Origin: DASUPK01 sp963782345
Lineage (GTDB): Bacteria; Actinomycetota; Thermoleophilia; Solirubrobacterales; 70-9
DNA: 64,000 nt
Assembly (NCBI GenBank): GCA_963782345.1
Contig: CAWAJF010000004.1
Coordinates: 1 to 64,000 of the forward strand
Reading direction: 5' to 3'
Shown piece after piece: positions 18,364 through 28,450 of the stretch. How positions within the stretch are numbered: the stretch's first letter is position 1; each line of letters opens with the position of its first letter. Both the position numbers and the translations under genes were made by a program. The notes below the pieces were generated by a model that saw only the letters and a list, made by a program, of their open reading frames with translations, was not told the origin of the DNA and ran no database searches.

Positions 18364-19224
18364 CTACCCGATCGTCGGCCGCATCTGGCGGAGCCGGCGG
18401 ACCCGCTCCTCGATCGGCGGATGCGTCGAGAAGAGGGAAGCCATGCCCTCGCCCTTGAAGGGCCTGACGATGTAGAGCGGCTCGGTCGCGTTGTTGACCT
18501 GCATCGGCATCGCCTGGGCGCCCGACTCCAGTCGCAGCAGGGCCGAGGCGAGCGATTCCGGGTTGCCGCAGATCTCGGCACCGGTGGCGTCGGCGGAGAA
18601 CTCCCGCTGGCGCGAGATCGCCATCTGGATGATCCCGGCGGCGAGTGGCGCGAGCAGAACCATCGCGATCGCGGCGACCGCGCCCAGGGGCGAGTTGTCG
18701 TCCCCGCCGACCCAGAACAGCATGTACGCGATCCAGGTGATGGCCGAGCCAATCGCCGAGGCGACCGACACCAGCAGGATGTCGTGGTTGCGCACATGGC
18801 CGAGCTCGTGCGCGAGCACGCCGCGCAGCTCGTCCTCGGTGAGCAGCTTGCGGATCCCGGCCGTGACGGCGACCGCGGAGTGCTTCGGATTGCGGCCCGT
18901 GGCGAAGGCGTTCGGCTGCTCCTGTGGAATCACGTACAGCCTGGGCATCGGCAGCCCGGCACGCGTGGTCAGGTCGCGGACCATCTGGTAGAGCCGCGGA
19001 TCCTCCTCCTCGGAGACGGGCTTGGCCCTCGCCGCGGCAAGAGCGATGCGGTCGCTGAACCAGTACGCGCCGAGGTTGAAGAGGAGGGCAATGACCAAGA
19101 AGAAGGCGGCGCCCTTCGGGCCGCCGACGAGGGCGCCGATGACGACGAGCAGTCCGCCCAGTCCCGCCATCAGGAGGGTCGTCCTGAGCGCGGCGCCGAA
19201 GTTGGAACGCTTTGTGGTGGTCAT
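18364..19224 (-). CDS. htpX: Membrane zinc metalloprotease HtpX (M48)
   Basis: 286 residues starting at ATG 19224, with AAGGAGA 9 nt upstream. Two N-terminal membrane spans precede the protease domain. The zinc site is VLAHELGHVRNHD (HExxH at residues 139-143), with the third ligand Glu in SRQREFSADATGAE. Two more hydrophobic segments lie between them (SVASAIGSAITWIAYMLFW, VVLLAPLAAG region). HtpX degrades damaged membrane proteins from the cytoplasmic side. The gene is divergent from a MarR regulator that could control it. Confidence 0.92.
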   Translation of the reverse strand: MTTTKRSNFGAALRTTLLMAGLGGLLVVIGALVGGPKGAAFFLVIALLFNLGAYWFSDRIALAAARAKPVSEEEDPRLYQMVRDLTTRAGLPMPRLYVIPQEQPNAFATGRNPKHSAVAVTAGIRKLLTEDELRGVLAHELGHVRNHDILLVSVASAIGSAITWIAYMLFWVGGDDNSPLGAVAAIAMVLLAPLAAGIIQMAISRQREFSADATGAEICGNPESLASALLRLESGAQAMPMQVNNATEPLYIVRPFKGEGMASLFSTHPPIEERVRRLRQMRPTIG

Positions 19225-19301
19225 CTCGAGGCGTCTCCTTTGGAGAGAGTTTGAAGTCCGTGAGCGAGTATACGGAGGCGGCTCAACGGGCAATAAGCCT
19301 T

Positions 19302-19350
19302 GGTCACTGTTCGAGACCGTCACGATCTGGTACTTTCACAAACCGTGACC
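19302..19350. promoter_or_regulatory. GTCAC inverted repeats and TACTTT box before the MarR gene
   Basis: GGTCAC at 19302-19307 and GTGACC at 19345-19350 are exact inverted copies, with another GTCACG at 19319-19324. The TACTTT at 19331-19336 lies 8 nt before the GTG at 19345. The arms bracket this -10 box, as expected for an autorepressed promoter. The operator role is inferred from position only. Confidence 0.35.
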
Positions 19351-19818
19351 ACCACCAAACGCCGCGCTGAGCGCCAGCAATTGAGCCCCGACCTCGGGGT
19401 GCTCGCCAGCCAACTGCTCTTCTCCTTGCAGGATGAGCTGTTCATCCGGCTTGCTCGCGACGGTTACGACGACTTGCACCCACGCCATGAGGCGGTGCTC
19501 GCCTACCTGGACGAGGACGGCATCCGCGCCACGGAGCTGGCGCGCCTGTCCGGTCGCCACAAGCAGATCGTCGGCCGGATCGTGGACGAGCTCGAGGACC
19601 TCGGGTACGTCGAGCGGCGAGCCGACCCCGACGACCGCCGGGCGAAGCTGATCTTCCCAACGGATAGAGGTCTCGAGCAGATCGTGCGAGGCGACGAGAT
19701 CGTCGCTGACATCGAGGCCCGTCACGCCAAGGCGATCGGCGGCCGCAGCTACGCCGCGTTCCGGGACGTCCTGCGCGGAGTGGTCGCGCGCTCGCAGGGA
19801 AACGACCACCAGGCATAA
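19345..19818 (+). CDS. MarR family transcriptional regulator
   Basis: 157 residues from GTG 19345 (MTTTKRRAERQQLSPDLG). The winged helix-turn-helix shows in GIRATELARLSGRHKQIVGRIVDEL, followed by the wing signature GYVERRADPDDRRAKLIF, which is characteristic of MarR proteins. N- and C-terminal helices form the dimer domain. It is divergent from htpX and ends 28 bp before the Rrf2 gene. Ligand and targets unknown. Confidence 0.88.
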   Translation: MTTTKRRAERQQLSPDLGVLASQLLFSLQDELFIRLARDGYDDLHPRHEAVLAYLDEDGIRATELARLSGRHKQIVGRIVDELEDLGYVERRADPDDRRAKLIFPTDRGLEQIVRGDEIVADIEARHAKAIGGRSYAAFRDVLRGVVARSQGNDHQA

Positions 19819-19846
19819 CCGACCATTCCGCTAGGATTTCCTGGCG

Positions 19847-20323
19847 ATGCTGTTTTCCACCCGAGCTGAATACGGCGTTCGGCTGATGGTCGAGCTGGGC
19901 CGCCAGGAGGAGGGCGTGCCGGTTGCGCTCAGCGCCGTCGCCGAGTCCGAGAGGCTTCCCCTCTCCTACCTCGAGCACCTGGTCGCCAAGCTGCGCAAGG
20001 CCGGGCTGGTCGAGAGCCAGCGCGGCGCCCACGGCGGCTACCGGCTCGGGCGCCCCGCCGATCAGATCGAGATGCTCGAGGTGGTCCAGGCGCTCGAGGG
20101 CGCGATCGCGCCGATGGAGTGCTTCGAGCCCGACGCCGAGGGCAAGGTCTCGTGCTCGCATGAGAGCGACGGCGACCGGGCATGCGCAACCAAGCTTCTC
20201 TGGACGCGGGTGCAGGGCGGCGTCACCAAGGCGCTCGCCGGCACGACGCTCGCCGAGCTGGTCGAGTTCTCCGACCACACGGCCGCATCCGCTCCCAAGG
20301 CCGCGGCACACGTCGCGGCGTAG
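19847..20323 (+). CDS. Rrf2 family regulator (IscR/SufR-like), head of the first suf operon
   Basis: 158 residues. MLFSTRAEYGVRLMVEL opens the Rrf2 winged helix, and the recognition part is RKAGLVESQRGAHGGYRLGR. Three Cys in the right region (APMECFEP, KVSCSHE, RACAT) match the cluster ligands of IscR/SufR-type sensors, so it probably senses Fe-S status. TAGGAT (19832-19837) is 9 nt before the ATG. It leads sufC-sufS-sufU, which fits autogenous control of Fe-S assembly. Confidence 0.88.
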   Translation: MLFSTRAEYGVRLMVELGRQEEGVPVALSAVAESERLPLSYLEHLVAKLRKAGLVESQRGAHGGYRLGRPADQIEMLEVVQALEGAIAPMECFEPDAEGKVSCSHESDGDRACATKLLWTRVQGGVTKALAGTTLAELVEFSDHTAASAPKAAAHVAA

Positions 20324-20352
20324 ACAACTTCCAACCGAAACAGGAGTCCCAA

Positions 20353-21123
<771 letters not shown>

Positions 21124-21133
21124 CGATTCGACG

Positions 21134-22390
21134 ATGGAGCCGACGGCGACAACCGCCCCCTCCCTGCCGCGGTCCATCGATGAGATCCGGGGCGAGTTCC
21201 CGATCCTCGCTCGCGAGATCCACGGCGAGCCGCTCGCCTATCTCGACAACGGAGCGACGGCCCAGAAGCCCCTCGCGGTGATCGACGCCCTCGACCGCTA
21301 CTACCGCGAGCACAACTCCAACGTCCACCGCGGAGTCCACACCCTCTCCGAGGAGGCCACCGCGCTCTACGAGGAGGCGCGCGCGACGGTCGCATCGCAT
21401 CTCGGCGCCGATCGCCGCGAGCTCGTCTTCGTCCGCAACGCGACCGAGGCGCTCAACCTGGTCGCCTACTCCTGGGGGCGGACCAACCTCTCGGCGGGCG
21501 ACCGGATCGTCGTCACCGAGATGGAGCACCACTCGAACGTCGTCCCCTGGTACCAGGTGGCCCAGGAGAAGGAAGCGCACCTCGACTGGGCTTCGATCGA
21601 CGGCGAGGGCCGGCTCGACCTGGACGCGTTTGCCGCGCTGCTCGAGCGCGGGCCGAAGCTCGTCTGCGTGGCCCATGTCTCCAACGTGCTCGGCACGATC
21701 AACCCGATCGCCGAGATCGCCCGAATGGCACATGACGCCGGGGCGCTGCTGGTGGTCGACGGCGCCCAGGCCGCCCCCAAGCTCGAGCTCGACATGGCCG
21801 AGCTCGGCGCCGACTTCTACGCCGTCACGGCCCACAAGGTCTACGGGCCCACCGGCGTCGGGGCGCTCTTCGGCCGCCGCGAGCTGCTCGAGGAGATGCC
21901 TCCGTTCATCGGCGGCGGCTCGATGATCCAGAAGGTCACCAAGGAGCTGATCACCTGGGCCGGCCTGCCCGCGAAGTTCGAGGGCGGCACCCCGCCGATC
22001 GCCCAGGCCATCGGCTTCGGAGCCGCGATCCGCTGGCTCGAGGAGCTTGGGCTGCCGGCCGTGCATGCCGCGGAGGTCGAGCTGACGGCCTACGCGCTGG
22101 AGCGCGTCGCCGAGATCCCGGGACTGACCGTCTTCGGACCACCCGCCGGCGACGAGCGCGGCGGGATCGTCTCGTTCGAGATGAACGGCGTGCACGCGCA
22201 CGACATCTCCGAGATCCTGGACCGGCACGGCGTGGCCGTGAGGGCCGGCCATCACTGCGCCCAGGTCTTGATGCAGCAACTCGGCGTCCCCGCGACCACG
22301 CGGGCCAGCTTCGCCGTCTACAACACCCGAGCCGAGGTCGACCGGCTGGTCGACGCGCTGCTGGACGTCCGGCGCGTCTTCGAGCTGTAG
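21134..22390 (+). CDS. sufS: Cysteine desulfurase SufS
   Basis: 418-residue PLP enzyme. The PLP lysine is in VTAHKVYGPTGVG, the phosphate-binding part in VFVRNATEALNLVA and VDGAQAAP. The catalytic Cys is in VRAGHHCAQ near the C-terminus, with the RxGHHC form of group II (SufS) desulfurases. It takes sulfur from cysteine as persulfide and hands it to SufU. It is 10 bp downstream of sufC. Confidence 0.95.
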   Translation: MEPTATTAPSLPRSIDEIRGEFPILAREIHGEPLAYLDNGATAQKPLAVIDALDRYYREHNSNVHRGVHTLSEEATALYEEARATVASHLGADRRELVFVRNATEALNLVAYSWGRTNLSAGDRIVVTEMEHHSNVVPWYQVAQEKEAHLDWASIDGEGRLDLDAFAALLERGPKLVCVAHVSNVLGTINPIAEIARMAHDAGALLVVDGAQAAPKLELDMAELGADFYAVTAHKVYGPTGVGALFGRRELLEEMPPFIGGGSMIQKVTKELITWAGLPAKFEGGTPPIAQAIGFGAAIRWLEELGLPAVHAAEVELTAYALERVAEIPGLTVFGPPAGDERGGIVSFEMNGVHAHDISEILDRHGVAVRAGHHCAQVLMQQLGVPATTRASFAVYNTRAEVDRLVDALLDVRRVFEL

Positions 22391-22445
22391 CTACGGTTAT
22401 GAGAGGGCGCAGCGGAAGCGAAGCCGAGCAGCGACCCGATTGATC

Positions 22446-22871
22446 ATGGACGAGCTCTACCGAGACCAGATCCTCGAGCACTACAAGCGGCCGCACCACT
22501 TCGGCCGGCTGGAGGACTTCGACCTCGAGTTCGAGGACAACAACCCCTTCTGCGGCGACGAGCAGCACGTCTTCCTGAAGCTCGACGCCGACGGCAAGGT
22601 CTCGGAGGTGGCGTTCGAGGGAGCGGGCTGCGCGATCTCGACCGCGGCCACCTCGCTGCTCACCGACGAGCTCGAGGGGATGACGCGCCAGGAGATCCTC
22701 GAGCTGCCCAAGGACTTCGTCCTCGACCTGCTCGGGATCGACATCTCGGCGACCCGGATGAAGTGCGCGATGCTCGGCCTCAAGGTCGTCAAGGGCGCGA
22801 GCCTCGGCAAGCCGGCCGACTGGGAGGACGAGGGCGAGCAGGGCGACCCGGCGGAGGCCGGCGCTCTCTAG
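22446..22871 (+). CDS. sufU: SufU-type zinc sulfur-transfer protein
   Basis: 141 residues (MDELYRDQILEHYKRPHHFG). The three conserved Cys are in NPFCGD, EGAGCAIS and RMKCAML, with the Asp of CGD. This matches SufU, the partner that accepts persulfide from SufS in Gram-positive and actinobacterial SUF systems. The spacing of the second and third Cys is that of SufU rather than IscU. Its stop abuts the convergent DUF2207 gene with no gap. Confidence 0.92.
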   Translation: MDELYRDQILEHYKRPHHFGRLEDFDLEFEDNNPFCGDEQHVFLKLDADGKVSEVAFEGAGCAISTAATSLLTDELEGMTRQEILELPKDFVLDLLGIDISATRMKCAMLGLKVVKGASLGKPADWEDEGEQGDPAEAGAL

Positions 22872-24698
22872 CTACCAACCGCCGCCGCCACCGCCGCCGC
22901 CTCCTCCGCCACCGCCGCCGCTGAACCCGCCGCCTCCTCCGCTGGAGGATTCGGGCGCCACCTGCGAGGAGAAGCCGGAGCCGAACGAGCCGGCGTTGAA
23001 GGTCGATCCGGCGTAAGCGCCACTCAGATACCCGTAGGACCACGAGCCGTCGGAGCTCTGCAGGACCGGCTCGGGGATGCGACCTGACTTGATCATCCGG
23101 TCGGCGGTGCCGAAGGCGACGCCATAGATCAGGATCCGCTTCCAGAGCTTCAGCGTCGCGGGCGGATCGTCGTCGAGACGCGGGAAGTCGTCGGTCCAGC
23201 GCTGGAAGGACTCCCACTTGGCCGTGCGCTCGCGGTAGGCCGGCGCGAGCCGCTTCAGCTGCCTGGCCGGCCAGAGAGCGACAATCGCGACGCCCACCGC
23301 TCCGATCACCGCGGTGACGAACCAGTGCATCTCGACATCGCTCTGGATCAGGCAGATCGCGCCGACCACCACTCCGCCGATCACGGCAACCAGGAGGCTG
23401 AGTGGATTGAGGTTGCGGTCCCACTCGAGCTGACCCGCATCGGCGGCATTCAGCGACCTGGTCATCTTCTCCCAGCGCGCTCGCCAGGTGGCACTGTGCT
23501 CGGGGATCCGGTCCTTCATCTCGCTCATCGGCACCGAGTCGTCCTTGACCAGCTCATCGAAGAAGTCGAGGGTGTCCTGCTCGTAGGGCTCGAGCCTTCC
23601 GCTCGGCCGCTTGGCGGACTTCGCGATCGCCAGGTCCATCTTCTCGTCCTCGGTCGTCACGTTCTTCGTGTCGTAGTACCCGCGCTCCACGAGATCCAGG
23701 AGGGTCGCGAGCACCGTGTTCTTCGAGTCCTCGCCCTCGTGGGCGAGGCCGTAGGCCAGGGCCGGAGTGGCGTCATCCGGCGGCTCGGCCACGTACTTGG
23801 GGCTCGAGGAGCGGTGCTCCCGGGTGAGGAAGAGCATCAGCACCAGAAGCATGAGCAGCGCCGCGCTGATCAGGGCGGCCAGCAGCTCGGCATGGTGAGC
23901 CACGAAGCGCTTGGTCTTGTTCCAGGGAGAGTTGAAGTCGTCGGTCAGGCCCTGCTCCTCCTTGAGGATCGCCGGGAGGCCTTTGCCGCTGTGCACGCCG
24001 GCCGCGCCGACGCCCTGACCCGGCGTTCGAGGGATCGTCACCCGCAGCTCGACGAACTGATGAGCCGGAATCCCGGACGCCTCGAGCGTCGCCTCCCCCG
24101 ACCCCCGCACCGTCTTGCCCTCGACGCCTCGGGGGTGGCCCCAGACCCGATAGAGCGGGTTGGCCGGATCGAGCGCCGGGTCCTTGAAGTTCGCGGTCAG
24201 GTGGTCGAGGGTGAAGTCCCACTGGTCGCCCCAGACCTTCCAGTAGACGTCGATCACATCGTCGTAGGCCCGCACATGAGCGCGCGCATTGACGCGGTAG
24301 GTGACTGTGAACGTCCGCTGCTCGTCGGAGGCGACCGGGTGCCAGACGATCCTGACCCCGTTCTGACCCGGGATGCCAGCCACCCCGAACTTGCCCCTGG
24401 CGTCGATGCAGCCATAGGTCGTGCAGCCGCCGGGCCGGTAGGCCTGGTTCCCCTCCCGGACGCTGATGCTGTTCGGGTCGATCGTCTCCCCGCCGGTCAG
24501 CGGGATGTCCCGGTAGGTCGCGTTGTAGCTGCCGTCGTAGTTGACGGTGAGACGCTCTGCGACGAGGAGGCTCGCGTCCTTGGCGAGGCGAAGGCTGACG
24601 TCGGCGTCGACCACCTTCAGGCTGCGTGCCTGGGCGGCGGCCGGCAGCGCCAGCGCCGCAGCAACCAGCGCGACGACGATCAGCAAACGCGAGCGCAT
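22872..24698 (-). CDS. DUF2207 membrane protein with glycine-rich tail
   Basis: 608 residues. A Sec signal peptide (LLIVVALVAAALALPAAAQA) leads to an extracellular beta-rich DUF2207 domain (about residues 25-260: LNVNYDGSYNATYRDIPL-type strands). Then come a membrane span (about 275-295), a cytoplasmic part, a pair of spans (about 425-470) and a low-complexity Ser/Gly tail ending in a long Gly run and Trp. Such proteins are often next to lemA, as here: the lemA stop is 9 bp upstream of this ATG. Function unknown; an envelope role is likely. Confidence 0.8.
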   Translation of the reverse strand: MRSRLLIVVALVAAALALPAAAQARSLKVVDADVSLRLAKDASLLVAERLTVNYDGSYNATYRDIPLTGGETIDPNSISVREGNQAYRPGGCTTYGCIDARGKFGVAGIPGQNGVRIVWHPVASDEQRTFTVTYRVNARAHVRAYDDVIDVYWKVWGDQWDFTLDHLTANFKDPALDPANPLYRVWGHPRGVEGKTVRGSGEATLEASGIPAHQFVELRVTIPRTPGQGVGAAGVHSGKGLPAILKEEQGLTDDFNSPWNKTKRFVAHHAELLAALISAALLMLLVLMLFLTREHRSSSPKYVAEPPDDATPALAYGLAHEGEDSKNTVLATLLDLVERGYYDTKNVTTEDEKMDLAIAKSAKRPSGRLEPYEQDTLDFFDELVKDDSVPMSEMKDRIPEHSATWRARWEKMTRSLNAADAGQLEWDRNLNPLSLLVAVIGGVVVGAICLIQSDVEMHWFVTAVIGAVGVAIVALWPARQLKRLAPAYRERTAKWESFQRWTDDFPRLDDDPPATLKLWKRILIYGVAFGTADRMIKSGRIPEPVLQSSDGSWSYGYLSGAYAGSTFNAGSFGSGFSSQVAPESSSGGGGGFSGGGGGGGGGGGGGGW

Positions 24699-24706
24699 CG
24701 TTCGAA

Positions 24707-25303
24707 TCAGGACTTCGGGGCTTCGGCCGGGGCCCCCGGCCGGTCGTCCCCTGAGAAGCTCACCTCCGGCGTCGCCTCCGACTCCTTCGGCGCGTCGAAG
24801 AACTGGCGCGGCTCGAAGTGGAACTGGTTGGCGAGCGCCGACGCCGGGAACTGCTGGATCAGCGTGTTGTAGGTCTGAACCGTGTCGTTGTAGACGCGGC
24901 GGGTGATCTGGATCTGATCCTCGGTCTCCGAGAGCTGCTGCTGGAGCTGCTGGAAGTTCTCGGTGGCGCGCAGCTGCGGGTACTGCTCCGCCACCACCAT
25001 GAGCCGGCCGAGGGCCTGCGTCAGGAAGCCCTCGGCTGCCGCCTGGGCGCCCGGGGCCTGGGCCGCCTTTGCGCCGCCGCGCGCCTTGGTGACGTCTTCG
25101 AAGGTCTGCTTCTCGTGGGCGGCGTATCCCTTCACCGACTCGACCAGGTTCGGGATCAGGTCATAGCGGCGCTGGAGCGCGGCCTCGATCTGAGCCCAGC
25201 TGTTGTCGACCGCGTTGCGGCGAGAGACCATCCGGTTGTAGGTGAACCAGACGGCGATCGCCAGCAGAACGAGGATCCCCACGATGATCAGGACGAGAGT
25301 CAA
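24707..25303 (-). CDS. LemA family protein
   Basis: 198 residues. One N-terminal membrane span (TLVLIIVGILVLLAIAVWFTY) is followed by a helical bundle with the family pattern NAVDNSWAQIEAALQRRYDL and LIPNLVESVKGY. The TTG at 25303 is chosen because it starts just before the membrane helix and because TACCGT lies 9 nt upstream. It is cotranscribed with the DUF2207 gene. LemA proteins have their helical domain outside the cell; the molecular role is not known. Confidence 0.85.
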   Translation of the reverse strand: MTLVLIIVGILVLLAIAVWFTYNRMVSRRNAVDNSWAQIEAALQRRYDLIPNLVESVKGYAAHEKQTFEDVTKARGGAKAAQAPGAQAAAEGFLTQALGRLMVVAEQYPQLRATENFQQLQQQLSETEDQIQITRRVYNDTVQTYNTLIQQFPASALANQFHFEPRQFFDAPKESEATPEVSFSGDDRPGAPAEAPKS

Positions 25304-25364
25304 GGCAAGGGCACGGTACCGGACCGACGCAACAGCTAAAATCCGACCTCGACGGTAGGAATAA

Positions 25365-25697
25365 GTGACTGAAAGCACGAAACAACAGATCGACGTCTGC
25401 GCCGCGAGCGAGCTGCCCAGCGGAGCGATGAAGCTGATCGACGCTCCCGACGGGGCGAAGATCGGCGTCTTCAACTGCGACGGCAACCTCTACGCGATCG
25501 AGGATCGCTGCTCGCACGACGACGGCCCGCTCGCCGAGGGAACGTTCGAAGCCGACGCCTGTACCGTGGAGTGCCCACGCCACGGGTCTCTGTTCGACCT
25601 CACGTCCGGTCGTCCGAAGACCCTCCCCGCCTACCAACCGGTCACCACCTACCCCGTCACGATCGAGGACGACACAGTCAAGCTGGAGGTTTCCTAG
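25365..25697 (+). CDS. Rieske-type [2Fe-2S] ferredoxin of the SUF operon
   Basis: 110 residues. The Rieske ligands are in EDRCSHDDGPL and VECPRHGSLFD (CxH...CxxH), as in small bacterial Rieske ferredoxins that occur in actinobacterial suf operons. It may supply electrons or serve in cluster transfer. The stop is followed immediately by the sufB ATG. Upstream, a TAAAAT element (about 25336-25341) and a TAGGAA directly before the start are candidates for the operon's promoter. Confidence 0.9.
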   Translation: MTESTKQQIDVCAASELPSGAMKLIDAPDGAKIGVFNCDGNLYAIEDRCSHDDGPLAEGTFEADACTVECPRHGSLFDLTSGRPKTLPAYQPVTTYPVTIEDDTVKLEVS

Positions 25698-27149
25698 ATG
25701 GCCACTCCCGACACCACCATCCCAACCGAGCGCCCCGCCGAGGAGCGCGAGCTCGCGGGGATCAACGCCGACTACAAGGAGAAGTTCGGCTTCCACGACC
25801 CGGAGTCGGGCTACGCGTACAAGTCGCCGAAGGGCCTCTCCCGCGAGGTCGTCGAGTCGATCTCCGAGTACAAGGACGAGCCTCAGTGGATGCGCGACTT
25901 CCGGATCAAGGCCTACGAGCACTTCGAGTCGCGCCCGACCCCGCAATGGGGCGGCAACCTCAACCAGATCGACTTCGACGACATCCACTACTTCGTCCGC
26001 GCCTCCGAGAAGAACAGCCGCGACTGGTCCGAGGTGCCCGAGGACATCAAGAACACCTTCGACCGCCTGGGCATCCCCGAGGCCGAGCGCAAGTTCCTCT
26101 CCGGCGTCGGCGCCCAGTACGAGTCCGAGGTCGTCTACCACCAGGTGAACGAGAAGCTCGAGGAGCAGGGCGTGATCTTCACCGACATGGACACCGCCCT
26201 CCGCGAGCACGAGGACCTGGTCCGCGAGTACTGGGCGACGATCATCCCTCCCAACGACAACAAGCTCGCCGCGCTCAACTCGGCGGTCTGGTCGGGGGGC
26301 TCCTTCGTCTACGTCCCCGCGGGGGTCTCGGTCGCGATGCCGCTCCAGGCCTACTTCCGGATCAACACCGAGAACATGGGCCAGTTCGAGCGGACGCTGA
26401 TCATCGCCGAGGAGGGCTCCGACGTCCACTACATCGAGGGCTGCACGGCACCGACCTACTCGACGGACTCGCTCCACTCAGCGGTGGTCGAGATCGTGGC
26501 GAAGAAGGGCGCCCGGGTCCGCTACACGACGGTCCAGAACTGGTCGCAGAACGTCTTCAACCTGGTCACCAAGCGGGCCGTCGCCCACGAGGACGCGACG
26601 ATGGAGTGGGTCGACTGCAACCTCGGGTCGAAGCTGACCATGAAGTACCCGTCGATCTACCTGCTCGGAGAGAGAGCCCACGGCGAGATCCTCTCGATCG
26701 CCTTCGCGGGCGAGGGCCAGCACCAGGACGCCGGCGGCAAGATCATCCACGCCGCGCCGAAGACGACCTCGTCGATCTTCTCCAAGTCGATCTCGAAGGA
26801 CAAGGGCCGCACCAGCTACCGCGGCCTGCTCGAGATCGCCAAGGGCGCCTCCGAGTCGAAGTCCAAGGTGGTCTGCGACGCGCTCCTGCTCGACGAGGAG
26901 TCGCGCTCTGACACCTACCCGACGATCAGGATCGGCGAAGACGACGTGGACGTCGGCCACGAGGCCACGGTCTCGAAGGTCGGCGAGGAGCAGATCTTCT
27001 ATCTCCAGTCGCGCGGGCTGGACGAGGAGGAGGCCTCCAAGATGATCGTCAACGGGTTCATCGAGCCGATCACCAAGGAGCTCCCGATGGAGTACGCGGT
27101 CGAGCTGAACCGTCTGATCGAGCTGCAGATGGAGGGCTCGATTGGCTGA
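25698..27149 (+). CDS. sufB: SUF scaffold protein SufB
   Basis: 483 residues, the usual length. It carries the right-handed beta helix of the SufB/SufD family (YIEGCTAPTYSTDSLHSAVV, YTTVQNWSQNVFNLVTKRA) and the C-terminal catalytic region SRGLDEEEASKMIVNGFIEP. The conserved Cys in EGCTAP is present. SufB is where the nascent Fe-S cluster forms in the SufBC2D complex. Its end overlaps the sufD start by 8 bp. Confidence 0.95.
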   Translation: MATPDTTIPTERPAEERELAGINADYKEKFGFHDPESGYAYKSPKGLSREVVESISEYKDEPQWMRDFRIKAYEHFESRPTPQWGGNLNQIDFDDIHYFVRASEKNSRDWSEVPEDIKNTFDRLGIPEAERKFLSGVGAQYESEVVYHQVNEKLEEQGVIFTDMDTALREHEDLVREYWATIIPPNDNKLAALNSAVWSGGSFVYVPAGVSVAMPLQAYFRINTENMGQFERTLIIAEEGSDVHYIEGCTAPTYSTDSLHSAVVEIVAKKGARVRYTTVQNWSQNVFNLVTKRAVAHEDATMEWVDCNLGSKLTMKYPSIYLLGERAHGEILSIAFAGEGQHQDAGGKIIHAAPKTTSSIFSKSISKDKGRTSYRGLLEIAKGASESKSKVVCDALLLDEESRSDTYPTIRIGEDDVDVGHEATVSKVGEEQIFYLQSRGLDEEEASKMIVNGFIEPITKELPMEYAVELNRLIELQMEGSIG

Positions 27150-28449
27150 GTCGGCCGCCGCTTCAGCGGCTGCCGAGCCGGATTGGCTGACCGAGCGGCG
27201 CCGCGACGGCGCCGCTCTCGCCGCGGAGCTCGGCCTGCCCTCCCAGAAGACGAAGGGCTGGGAGTTCACCGACCTGAGCGCCCTGCTCGAGGCCGACTTC
27301 GAGGTCCCGGCCGAGGCGGATCCCAGCGTCAGGGAGCGCGCGGACGCGGTACTCAACCTCCCCGAGGGCGATGCGCTCTCCGTGATCCAGATCGATCAGA
27401 CGATGCTCGATGGCGCCGCGGCCCAGCCTGCCGGCGCGAAGCCGACCGAGCCCGTCGTCACGACCCTCGCGCGCGCCGCGGAGGTGTATCCGGACGTGGT
27501 CCGGGAACGCCTCGGCTCGCTGGTCGCCTCCGACGATCCGTTCGTCGCCCGCAACGACGCCGCCTGGCGGGGCGGGGCGTTCGTCTACGTCCCGGCGGGC
27601 CGGCGCCTCGAGGCGCCCGTCCAGATCGAGGCGATCCACGACGCCGACCAGGCCGCGCTCGGCTTCCGCACGCTGATCGTGCTCGAGGAGGGGGCGCAGG
27701 CCGAGGTCTGGGAGCAGTGGCTCGCCACCGATCACGACCGCTCGGGCCTCTTCAACACGGTCACGGAGCTCTGGGTCGGCCAGGGCGCGAACCTCCGCTA
27801 CGTCACCGCTCAGGGCCTTGGCGAGAACAGCTGGGTGTTCGCCACCCAGCGCGCCGAGGTGGAGCGCGACGCCAACCTCGACTGGGTCGCCCTCGGCTTC
27901 GGCTCCTCGCGCGGCAAGGTCCGCATGGAGACGAGGCTTGCCGGAGCGGGGTCGGGCGCGCGGGTCACGGGCGCCTACGCCGGCAACGGCACCCAGCACC
28001 TCGACTTCGACACCACGCAGGAGCACGCGGCGCCCAACACGACCTCGGACCTCGCGTTCCGCGGCGTCCTCGAGGAGTCGGCGACCGCCGTTTGGCGCGG
28101 AATGATCCGCGTCGACCCCGGCGCCCAGCAGACCGATGCCTACCAGGAGAGCCGCAACCTGCTGCTCTCCAAGTCGGCCCACGCCGACGCGATCCCCGGC
28201 CTCGAGATCGAGGCCAACGACGTGCGCTGCACGCACGCAGCGGCGGTCGCCCAGATCGATGCCGAGCAGCTGCACTACCTGCGCTCACACGGGCTCGCCG
28301 AAGACGAGGCCAAGCGGCTGATCATCGAGGGCTTCCTCGAGGCCCTCGTCGAGCGCCTCGAGGAAGGGCCCGTCCGGGCGGCCGTCTCGGTAGCGCTGGA
28401 GCGGCGCCTCGGGGAGATCCTCGGCGAGCGCCAGGTTCAGCCCGCCTGA
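27142..28449 (+). CDS. sufD: SUF scaffold protein SufD
   Basis: 435 residues from TTG 27142. An N-terminal helical part (WEFTDLSALLEADFEVP) is followed by the beta helix (GAFVYVPAGRRLEAPVQIE, NTTSDLAFRGVLEESAT) and the C-terminal signature IPGLEIEANDVRCTHAAAVA with SHGLAEDEAKRLIIEGFLE. It is the non-catalytic partner of SufB. It is translationally coupled to sufB and ends 42 bp before fur. Confidence 0.95.
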   Translation: MAESAAASAAAEPDWLTERRRDGAALAAELGLPSQKTKGWEFTDLSALLEADFEVPAEADPSVRERADAVLNLPEGDALSVIQIDQTMLDGAAAQPAGAKPTEPVVTTLARAAEVYPDVVRERLGSLVASDDPFVARNDAAWRGGAFVYVPAGRRLEAPVQIEAIHDADQAALGFRTLIVLEEGAQAEVWEQWLATDHDRSGLFNTVTELWVGQGANLRYVTAQGLGENSWVFATQRAEVERDANLDWVALGFGSSRGKVRMETRLAGAGSGARVTGAYAGNGTQHLDFDTTQEHAAPNTTSDLAFRGVLEESATAVWRGMIRVDPGAQQTDAYQESRNLLLSKSAHADAIPGLEIEANDVRCTHAAAVAQIDAEQLHYLRSHGLAEDEAKRLIIEGFLEALVERLEEGPVRAAVSVALERRLGEILGERQVQPA

Positions 28450-28450
28450 C

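Noticed and set aside
22872..22960. Glycine-codon tandem repeat at the end of the DUF2207 gene as a hypervariable locus
   Set aside because: Glycine-rich endings are common in this family and codons are mixed, so slippage is not specially favoured.
25698..28449. sufB and sufD as a possible new system
   Set aside because: They are standard SUF scaffold proteins with normal length and motifs.
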